A DNA stretch of 5,655 nucleotides from Chitinophagaceae bacterium (lineage in GTDB: Bacteria > Bacteroidota > Bacteroidia > Chitinophagales > Chitinophagaceae), in the NCBI GenBank assembly GCA_947472635.1, contig CANJDY010000192.1, forward strand, positions 1 to 5,655, written 5' to 3'. Below the pieces are notes generated by a model that was not told the origin of the DNA, did not search any database, and saw only the letters and a program-made list of their open reading frames with translations. Below are positions 1 through 5,655 of the stretch, in pieces; the first letter of the stretch is position 1, and every line of letters starts with the position of its first letter. The position numbers and the translations under genes are program-made.

Positions 1-10
1 AAACTTGATT

Positions 11-3000
11 ATGAAAAGATTGTATTTTATTGCTATGTGCATAAGCGGGTGTCCGTTTATGTTATTGGCTCAGACGCGCCAATTGAGCGGTACAGTGGTG
101 GATGCATCCAATAAACAAAGTATTGTTGCTGCTACTGTAAAAGTGTTGAAAACTAAATCAGCTACCACCACTAATGCTGATGGTAGGTTTTCAGTTAGTG
201 TACCAGCAGGTGATGCGGTACTGGAGGTTTCTTCTGTAGGATTTATAAGTTCCGAGGTAAATGTATCCTCAGCAAGCAACAATATTACGGTAAGCCTTGT
301 AGCTGAAAGTAAGGAATTGAGCGAAGTGGTGGTGACGGCATTGGGTATCCGAAAGGAAAGAAAAGCATTGGGATATGCACTCTCAGAAATTAAGGGGGAA
401 GAATTGACTAGAGCAAGAAGTAATAGTTTGGTCAATAACCTAGTAGGTAAAGTGGCTGGTCTTAATGTAACTTCTACCGCAACCGGTGCAGGTGGTTCCA
501 CCCGGGTGGTATTAAGAGGTAATACCTCCATATCTGATAATAACCAGCCCTTGTATGTGGTAGATGGAATGCCTATTGATAATGCCAACAGAGGATCAGC
601 TGGTATGTGGGGCGGGGCCGATGCTGGGGATGGGGTTCAGATGATCAATCCAGATGAAATAGAAACAGTTACTGTATTAAAGGGTGGTAATGCCGCTGCA
701 TTATACGGAGCTAGGGCTTCAGCGGGTGTAATATTAATCACTACCAAAAAGGGATCTAAAAGAAAGGGGTTGGGAGTGGAACTAAACAGTAATGCCACCA
801 TTGAATCAGTGATTGACTATACTGATTTTCAGTATGAATACGGACATGGTAATGCAGGGGTGGCTCCAACCAATCAATCTGGAGCCAATGGCATAAACAT
901 GAACAGCTGGGGATCAAAACTTGATGGCAGTTCAGTTGCTCAGTGGGATGGGGTTTCCCGGCCATATGTTGCTCATAAAACTAACGTACAAGATTTTTAT
1001 AAATCAGGTTATAACTTTAATAATTCAGTAGCACTCTACGGAGCCTCAGATAAAATGACCTATAATTTTACTGTAACGGATCTCAATAACGCCAGTGTTA
1101 TTCCTAATTCCACCTTAAAAAGAAATAATTTTTCTCTAAATATCGGAATGACACCCATCGATAACCTGACAGTAAATGTAAGTGCGCGATATATCAGGGA
1201 GCGAGCTAAAAATAGGCCCCGTCTTTCTGATTCACCAGGTAATGCCAATTTTACAATTGGAATCATGCCCACCAGCTGGGATCAGGCAACTTTCAAATCT
1301 AGTAAGTTGGATATTATTACCGGGGGTGAGGCTAAATTTAATGCGAACGAATACGTTACCAATCCTTATTGGTCGGTGGAAGATTTCAAAAATAATGATT
1401 CAAGGGATCGTTTGATTGCAGCCGTTGAGGCAAAATACAATATACTTAGTTGGTTATATGTTAGGGGTAAGATTGCCACGGATCAGTACACGAGATATGG
1501 TTATAGTATAGAACCCCAATACACACAATATACCCAAGGAGGTTCATTGAATCAAAGTACTACCCGTTTTCGCGAATTTAATGGCGAAGCAATCTTGGGC
1601 GCTCAGCATGAAATTACTTCCTCCATTAATTTTGATGCGTTTGTAGGTGGTAATATGATGAAGAATATCGATGAGCAGCAAAGCTATGGAGGTAACAATT
1701 TGCTAGTGCCCGGTTTTTATAATATCAATAATATGCAGAACAAAGGGCAGGGATATGATTATTCTGAAAAAAGAATCCATTCTGCATTTGGATCGGCTGA
1801 ATTTTCTTATAATAAATATTTGTACCTGACAGCAACAGCTCGTAACGACTGGTATTCTACTTTATCACCTGCAAATTGGTCAATTTTATATCCATCGGTA
1901 GCTAGCAGCTTTATTTTGTCGGATGCATTTCATCTGCCCCAAAATATTAACTATGCTAAGTTGAGGGCTTCCTGGGCCAAAGTGGGCGGTGATAGAAGTC
2001 CCTATGGATTAAATCTCCCTTATGGTTTAAATGGCAATACCTACAATGGTTTGGGGCTTGGAGGAATTGGTACGGGTACCATTCCTAATAGAAACCTAGT
2101 TCCTTTTAAAGTGACTTCTTATGAATTTGGATTGGAAACTAAGTTGTTCTCAAACAAACTGGGTGCTGATTTTACTTTCTATAACAAAAAGACAACCGAT
2201 GATATCATCAGCAGTCAAATTTCCGGAACCTCGGGGTATGGTAGCGTATTGATTAATGTGGGCGAAGTAACCAATAAGGGAATTGAATTGTTGTTGACCG
2301 GAACTCCTTATAAAACCAAATCATTTACTTGGGATGTTTCTTTCAATATTGGTTACAACAAAAGCAATGTAGACAAGATTTCCGACCAGTTAACAACTTC
2401 GCAAATTGACCAGGCACGTTCTATGACGGCTTCTATCCAACATATTACCGGAAAGGAATTTGCGCAGGTAATGGCATATGATTATAAGCGGAATACAGCG
2501 GGTCAAATATTGTTAAGTGCAGGTAAGCCACAAAGAGGAGAACTCATTGCATATGGCACTGGTGTTTCACCTTATACAATGGGATTGAACAATGCATTGC
2601 ATTCAGGAAATTTCAATTTTGAATTTTTGATTGATGCCCGTTTTGGTGGTCATATGTATTCTGGAACCAATGATTTTTCTATGTACAGGGGAAAAAGTTT
2701 GGAAAGCCTACCAGGCCGTTCCTCTGGTGTAGTTTCAACAGGAATTGATGAAGCTACTGGAGCCCAAAATAAAATAAGTGTACCTGCACAAGATTACTAC
2801 CAGAGTATTGCTTTGAATATTTCTTCTCCCTTTGTATATAAATCTGATTTTATAAAACTCAGACAAGTGGTTATTGGATACAATTTCCCTTCTAGTACTT
2901 TAGGTAAATCTCCTTTCAAATCTGCTTCTCTTTCGCTTGTTGGCCGGAATTTGTTGATGATTAAAAAATACACGCCCAATATCGATCCAGAATCAACGTA

Positions 3001-3085
3001 TAATTCAGGTAATGCTCAGGGATTGGAATGGTATGGCGCTCCGCCGGTTAGATCAGTTGGACTTAACCTAAATCTTACCTTCTAA
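11..3085 (+). CDS. SusC/RagA family TonB-linked outer-membrane transporter
   Basis: This is an outer-membrane beta-barrel that imports a ligand too large for porins, powered by TonB-ExbBD, with a SusD-like partner as lid. I start it at the ATG at 11 (1024 residues), since an in-frame TTG at 5 only adds two residues before a good signal peptide (K2-R3, hydrophobic core, likely cut after LLA20). Domains in order: a carboxypeptidase-regulatory-like beta-sandwich at about 23-97 (LSGTVVD, then NADGRFSV and VSSVGF); a TonB-box segment at about 102-113 (ELSEVVVTALGI); a plug at about 114-248, with the family signatures LRGNTSIS and QPLYVVDGMPID (168-190) and LKGGNAAALYGARASAGVI (223-241); then the barrel to the end, with ARNDWYSTL near 610, GEVTNKGIEL near 751 and a terminal LNLTF ending in Phe, as expected for barrel insertion. 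About 1000 residues is the usual family length. No N-terminal STN domain is present, so direct FecR/FecI-type signalling is unlikely. The reading frame is intact. Family assignment is firm; the substrate cannot be read from sequence. Confidence 0.96.
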   Translation: MKRLYFIAMCISGCPFMLLAQTRQLSGTVVDASNKQSIVAATVKVLKTKSATTTNADGRFSVSVPAGDAVLEVSSVGFISSEVNVSSASNNITVSLVAESKELSEVVVTALGIRKERKALGYALSEIKGEELTRARSNSLVNNLVGKVAGLNVTSTATGAGGSTRVVLRGNTSISDNNQPLYVVDGMPIDNANRGSAGMWGGADAGDGVQMINPDEIETVTVLKGGNAAALYGARASAGVILITTKKGSKRKGLGVELNSNATIESVIDYTDFQYEYGHGNAGVAPTNQSGANGINMNSWGSKLDGSSVAQWDGVSRPYVAHKTNVQDFYKSGYNFNNSVALYGASDKMTYNFTVTDLNNASVIPNSTLKRNNFSLNIGMTPIDNLTVNVSARYIRERAKNRPRLSDSPGNANFTIGIMPTSWDQATFKSSKLDIITGGEAKFNANEYVTNPYWSVEDFKNNDSRDRLIAAVEAKYNILSWLYVRGKIATDQYTRYGYSIEPQYTQYTQGGSLNQSTTRFREFNGEAILGAQHEITSSINFDAFVGGNMMKNIDEQQSYGGNNLLVPGFYNINNMQNKGQGYDYSEKRIHSAFGSAEFSYNKYLYLTATARNDWYSTLSPANWSILYPSVASSFILSDAFHLPQNINYAKLRASWAKVGGDRSPYGLNLPYGLNGNTYNGLGLGGIGTGTIPNRNLVPFKVTSYEFGLETKLFSNKLGADFTFYNKKTTDDIISSQISGTSGYGSVLINVGEVTNKGIELLLTGTPYKTKSFTWDVSFNIGYNKSNVDKISDQLTTSQIDQARSMTASIQHITGKEFAQVMAYDYKRNTAGQILLSAGKPQRGELIAYGTGVSPYTMGLNNALHSGNFNFEFLIDARFGGHMYSGTNDFSMYRGKSLESLPGRSSGVVSTGIDEATGAQNKISVPAQDYYQSIALNISSPFVYKSDFIKLRQVVIGYNFPSSTLGKSPFKSASLSLVGRNLLMIKKYTPNIDPESTYNSGNAQGLEWYGAPPVRSVGLNLNLTF

Positions 3086-3110
3086 TTTTTAGTAACTACT
3101 CATTCGTCAT

Positions 3111-3126
3111 TTAAAATTTAAACAAA
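3111..3126 (+). promoter_or_regulatory. A-rich translation leader of the susD-like gene
   Basis: The 41-bp gap between the transporter stop and the next ATG has no Shine-Dalgarno, hairpin or TTTG/TAnnTTTG promoter. Its last 16 bases are only A and T apart from one C, with A at -3 and -6 relative to the ATG at 3127. That agrees with known Bacteroidota initiation, where AT-rich leaders with A at such positions replace the Shine-Dalgarno. It supports the start at 3127 over the in-frame ATG at 3145 (Met7), and it supports cotranscription of the two genes. Confidence 0.5.
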
Positions 3127-4653
3127 ATGAAAATTAACAGATACATGTGCAGCTTACTAATTATTGCTATTAGTTTAACCAGCTGCACTAAAGATTTCGA
3201 AGCGGTAAATACCAGTCCGACTACAGTAACCAATTTGGCCAGCGATTTACTATTTACCAATACCATCGTTGGTGTGTCAGGAGGAGAATATGAAGCATGG
3301 AGAACCAATCTGATTTATAACAGTCAGTTTGTTCAGCATTTTTCATCTCTTAATTGGGACCAAGGTAATAGGTATCGGTACGATGAAGGTTACAATTCCT
3401 CCCTATGGGATTCCTATTATGGAGGTGCAATTAAAAATTTGGTAAATCTTGTCGCAAAAACAACCGGTGTTGCAGCCGATGTTAATTATAATAGTGCTGC
3501 AAGAATTTTAAAAGCATATACCTTTCTTCGTCTTACGGATTCATATGGTGATATCCCCTATACTGAAGCAGGCAAGGGATATATCAGTAGTGTATTTTCT
3601 CCTAAATATGATGATCAAAAATCAGTGTATACGGATTTGGTTACTGAGCTGGATAATGCAGCAAAAGCATTTGATGCCTCCAAACCTTTTAAGGGAGATG
3701 TGACAAGTTATAATGGCGACAGGGCTTTATGGAAAAAAGCAGCCTATTCATTAATGTTACGCATTGGAATGCGGTTGTCAAAAATAGAACCAGTTACTGC
3801 ACAGTCGGTTGTTGGCACTGCGGTTGCTGGGGGACTTATTTCAAGTTATTCGGAGTCATTTAGGATTAATCATTTGGGCACTAATTATGACAATCCCAAT
3901 AGTCATGTTCTAGGGTATTATAATGGTGCAAGATCTGAACTGTCGAATAATTCATTTAAGTTTTCAAAGACTTTCTTTGATTTGTTAACAGCAAAAGCAG
4001 ATCCACGCTTAAAGGTGTTATTTGTTGTAAGAACAGGTCCTTCGGCATCTGCAACGATTGGCACTGAGGACGATAATCCTGCTATACAAAAGGGACTTCC
4101 CATTGGAGTAGACCCTAATGGATTTACAGGGATTGCCACCTTTTCGCAGCTAAGGTCTGATTTTGCCAAAGGAGATGTTCCCAATATCTTGGTTTCGCAT
4201 GGTGAAACACTATTGCTGCTTGCCGAAGCAAGGGAAAGGGGCTGGATTAGTACTAGTACAGCCGAACAGTATTTCAGAGATGGTGTTAACTCTTCCATTA
4301 ATCAGTGGCAATTGTACAATGCCCCTGCTAGCTTGTTTAATGCCACCGCAATTAATACCTATACTTCTACTACTTTGGCTTTTCCTGCCACTACAGCGGC
4401 ACGTCTTCAGGCAATTAACGAACAATATTATATTTCTACTTTGCTAGATGAATATGAATCACATGCCAACTGGCGTCGTTCAGGATATCCTGTATTGGTT
4501 CCAGCCACTACAGCAGGCTATTCCAATGGTGTGATACCCCGTCGTTTTCAATATCCATCTAGCGAATCATCACTTAATGGAACCAACTTGAAAGCTGCCA
4601 TTACAAGGCAGGGAGCCAACAATTGGGTCACTCGTGTTTGGTGGGATAAATAA
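3127..4653 (+). CDS. SusD/RagB family nutrient-binding outer-membrane lipoprotein (SusD-like_2 type)
   Basis: This is a surface lipoprotein that binds substrate and forms the lid of the SusC-like barrel encoded 41 bp upstream. The 508-residue product starts with a lipoprotein signal peptide: Lys2 and Arg5, a hydrophobic core, and the lipobox LTSC with the lipidated Cys at residue 20, followed by TKDFEAVN. Family landmarks: LWDSYYGG at 93-100; the helical segment ILKAYTFLRLTDSYGDIPY at 127-145, the classic SusD TPR-like signature; HGETLLLLAEARERGW at 358-373; DEYESHANWRRSGYPVL at 441-457; and the C-terminal block IPRRFQYPSSESSLN (470-484) to VTRVWWDK. The ANWRRSGYP, IPRR-YPSSE and RVWWDK blocks point to the SusD-like_2 branch rather than canonical starch SusD. 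Length is normal and no frame break is seen. It should share the upstream promoter with the transporter, and the strong hairpin 33 bp after its stop probably ends that transcript. The ligand is unknown; polysaccharide, oligosaccharide and peptide binding all occur in this broad family. Confidence 0.95.
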   Translation: MKINRYMCSLLIIAISLTSCTKDFEAVNTSPTTVTNLASDLLFTNTIVGVSGGEYEAWRTNLIYNSQFVQHFSSLNWDQGNRYRYDEGYNSSLWDSYYGGAIKNLVNLVAKTTGVAADVNYNSAARILKAYTFLRLTDSYGDIPYTEAGKGYISSVFSPKYDDQKSVYTDLVTELDNAAKAFDASKPFKGDVTSYNGDRALWKKAAYSLMLRIGMRLSKIEPVTAQSVVGTAVAGGLISSYSESFRINHLGTNYDNPNSHVLGYYNGARSELSNNSFKFSKTFFDLLTAKADPRLKVLFVVRTGPSASATIGTEDDNPAIQKGLPIGVDPNGFTGIATFSQLRSDFAKGDVPNILVSHGETLLLLAEARERGWISTSTAEQYFRDGVNSSINQWQLYNAPASLFNATAINTYTSTTLAFPATTAARLQAINEQYYISTLLDEYESHANWRRSGYPVLVPATTAGYSNGVIPRRFQYPSSESSLNGTNLKAAITRQGANNWVTRVWWDK

Positions 4654-4686
4654 GCAATGAATAAAAATTCTTAATTCAAAAGTTGT

Positions 4687-4730
4687 TTTATAGAACTGTC
4701 AGATAGCAAACTATCTGACAGTTTTATAAA
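4687..4730 (+). terminator. 20-bp hairpin, probable intrinsic terminator of the transporter operon
   Basis: A perfect 13-bp inverted repeat (AACTGTCAGATAG at 4694-4706 against CTATCTGACAGTT at 4711-4723) encloses a 4-base CAAA loop. The stem continues outward seven more pairs (4687-4693 with 4724-4730), one of them a G-U wobble at RNA level, giving a 20-bp stem. It begins 33 bp after the SusD-like stop codon. A short TTTT run (4722-4725) lies within the 3' arm, so there is no separate long U-tract; the structure fits a terminator but could also protect the mRNA 3' end. The U-rich side is on the + strand, matching the direction of the preceding genes. Confidence 0.75.
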
Positions 4731-4757
4731 TTGAATGTTCATCGATTTTGATGCTGG

Positions 4758-4788
4758 TTTGTTAATGGCAATTTCATGCGTACGTTTT
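4758..4788 (+). promoter_or_regulatory. Candidate Bacteroidota-type promoter for the VCBS gene
   Basis: TTTG at 4758-4761 is followed 19 bp later by TACGTTTT at 4781-4788, which matches the TAnnTTTG -7 element at five of its six fixed bases. The spacing is within the range known for the primary sigma factor of this phylum. Transcription would begin near 4795, shortly before the ATG at 4813. The position just after a hairpin terminator and just before a new gene adds support, but short AT-rich motifs like this also occur by chance. Confidence 0.45.
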
Positions 4789-4812
4789 CTGAAAATTCCT
4801 TTAATATCATTT

Positions 4813-5655
4813 ATGAAACATTTTATTTCCTTTGGCATAGTATTTTTTATATCGGTTGGGATGTCATTATCGCAACCATTGCCTCTTTTTACAACTATCC
4901 CCAGCTCACATACTGGTATCAACTTTCAAAATAAGGTAGTTGAAACTGCTGCGCAAAATATTATCACCTACGAATATTTTTACAATGGGGGAGGAATAGC
5001 AGCCGGTGATTTTAACAATGATGGATTAATCGACCTGTATTTTACCTCCAATCAACAACCCAATAAGCTTTATCTTAATAAAGGGAATTTTACATTTGAT
5101 GATATTACCCGCTCCGCAGGAGTTGCTGGAAGAAATGGTTGGAAAACTGGCGTGTCCGTCGCGGATGTAAATGGAGATGGGCTATTAGATATTTATGTGT
5201 GCTACTCAGGCGATGTTGTTTCTTCCAAAAGAGCCAATCAATTATTTATCAATAATGGCAACCTTAGTTTTACCGACAAAGCAAATGAAATGGGTTTGGC
5301 TGATGCAGGATACACAACCCAGGCTGCATTTTTTGATTTTGACAGAGATGGAGATCTTGATGCATTTGTGATGAATCACAACATAAAAAATTTACGAAAT
5401 TTTGATGCTGCTTTTGTTAAGAAATTAGTAGACCCTGATGCAGGTGATAGGTTGTATGAAAATGTAAATGGAAAATTCATTGATATCTCCCGTAAGGCAG
5501 GCATTATTTCCAATCCATTAGGATATGGTTTGGGAATAAATATTGCTGACATAAATAATGATGGATGGCCCGATATTTATGTTACCAACGATTATGTTGA
5601 GGAAGATTATCTTTATATCAATCATAAAGATGGTACATTTAAAGAGTCACTTCAA
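4813..5655 (+). CDS. Secreted FG-GAP/VCBS repeat protein, CRTAC1/UnbV-like, 3' end cut by the window
   Basis: The frame is open from 4813 to the last base (281 residues, no stop), so only the N-terminal part is present; relatives from memory run to roughly 1100 residues, with more repeats and an ASPIC/UnbV domain. A signal peptide is clear: MKHF, a hydrophobic run to about residue 17, probable cut after S20 before QPLPLF. Then come ITYEYFYNGGGIAAGDFNNDG (50-71 region) and four calcium-loop motifs D-x-[ND]-x-D-G-x-x-D at 66-74, 118-126, 175-183 and 246-254. Between them recur LYLNKGNFTFDDIT, LFINNGNLSFTDKA, LYENVNGKFIDIS and LYINHKDGTFKES, each an FG-GAP blade edge, often followed by an AGV/MGL/AGI element. 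This suggests an exported, calcium-stabilised beta-propeller. Its biochemical role is unknown, although such genes often follow SusC/SusD pairs. In-frame ATGs at 4735 and 4765 exist, but they would put extra residues before the signal peptide, and both precede the inferred transcription start, so 4813 is preferred. Confidence 0.88.
   Translation, partial: MKHFISFGIVFFISVGMSLSQPLPLFTTIPSSHTGINFQNKVVETAAQNIITYEYFYNGGGIAAGDFNNDGLIDLYFTSNQQPNKLYLNKGNFTFDDITRSAGVAGRNGWKTGVSVADVNGDGLLDIYVCYSGDVVSSKRANQLFINNGNLSFTDKANEMGLADAGYTTQAAFFDFDRDGDLDAFVMNHNIKNLRNFDAAFVKKLVDPDAGDRLYENVNGKFIDISRKAGIISNPLGYGLGINIADINNDGWPDIYVTNDYVEEDYLYINHKDGTFKESLQ

Noticed and set aside
1..10. Regulatory signal upstream of the transporter
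   Set aside because: Only ten bases are available before the ATG, which is too little to judge a promoter or leader.
70..588. A 172-codon open frame on the - strand opposite the transporter's N-terminal and plug regions
   Set aside because: It lies wholly inside a strongly supported gene, has a low-complexity Leu/Thr/Ser-rich product with no recognisable family, and is the kind of antisense shadow often produced by TonB plug coding sequence.
3086..3126. Possible separate promoter or terminator between the SusC-like and SusD-like genes
   Set aside because: There is no TTTG/TAnnTTTG pair and no stable hairpin in the 41 bp; the AT-only symmetry near 3111-3123 is too weak and is explained by the A-rich leader.
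3918..4298. A 126-codon open frame on the - strand inside the SusD-like gene
   Set aside because: It is fully contained in a conserved coding region and shows no motif, leader or independent context.
4735..4812. Longer N-terminus for the VCBS protein from the ATGs at 4735 or 4765
   Set aside because: Either would place 16-26 extra residues before a good signal peptide, and both sit upstream of the inferred transcription start near 4795.
4671..4922. An 83-codon open frame on the - strand across the intergenic gap
   Set aside because: It runs through the hairpin and into the signal-peptide coding region of the VCBS gene; its product resembles no family, so the + strand reading explains the stretch better.

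Overview
This window reads as Bacteroidota DNA. It carries a SusC/RagA-type TonB-dependent outer-membrane transporter followed directly by a SusD/RagB-type surface lipoprotein, a pairing essentially restricted to that phylum. The DNA is AT-rich, the susD-like start lacks a Shine-Dalgarno and sits behind an A-rich leader, and one intergenic site resembles the Bacteroidota promoter (TTTG, about 19 bp, TAnnTTTG). The SusD-like_2 subtype and the style of the third gene suggest an environmental family such as Chitinophagaceae, but that is a low-confidence guess from memory of homologues.

Layout, all on the + strand. (1) Positions 11-3085: a complete 1024-residue SusC-like transporter. Only 10 bases precede its ATG, so its promoter and any upstream regulator are out of view. 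(2) Positions 3086-3126: a 41-bp gap with an A-rich leader and no terminator, so the pair is almost certainly one transcript. (3) Positions 3127-4653: a complete 508-residue SusD-like lipoprotein. (4) Positions 4654-4812: a 159-bp gap with a near-perfect 20-bp hairpin (likely terminator) and then a candidate promoter. (5) Positions 4813 to the window end: the first 281 residues of a secreted FG-GAP/VCBS repeat protein of the CRTAC1/UnbV-like kind, cut by the window edge.

The first two genes should form one outer-membrane uptake complex: the SusD-like protein caps the SusC-like barrel, captures a ligand at the surface, and TonB energy drives import. No degradative enzyme, transporter of known specificity or regulator is visible, so the substrate cannot be named. 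The VCBS protein is an exported, calcium-loop-rich propeller-like protein often found near such pairs. The hairpin and promoter suggest it has its own transcript or is at least expressed at a different level.

I found no RNA genes, mobile elements, CRISPR arrays or frameshifts. The window looks like an ordinary nutrient-uptake locus. Its least understood part is the VCBS partner and the regulatory junction in front of it.
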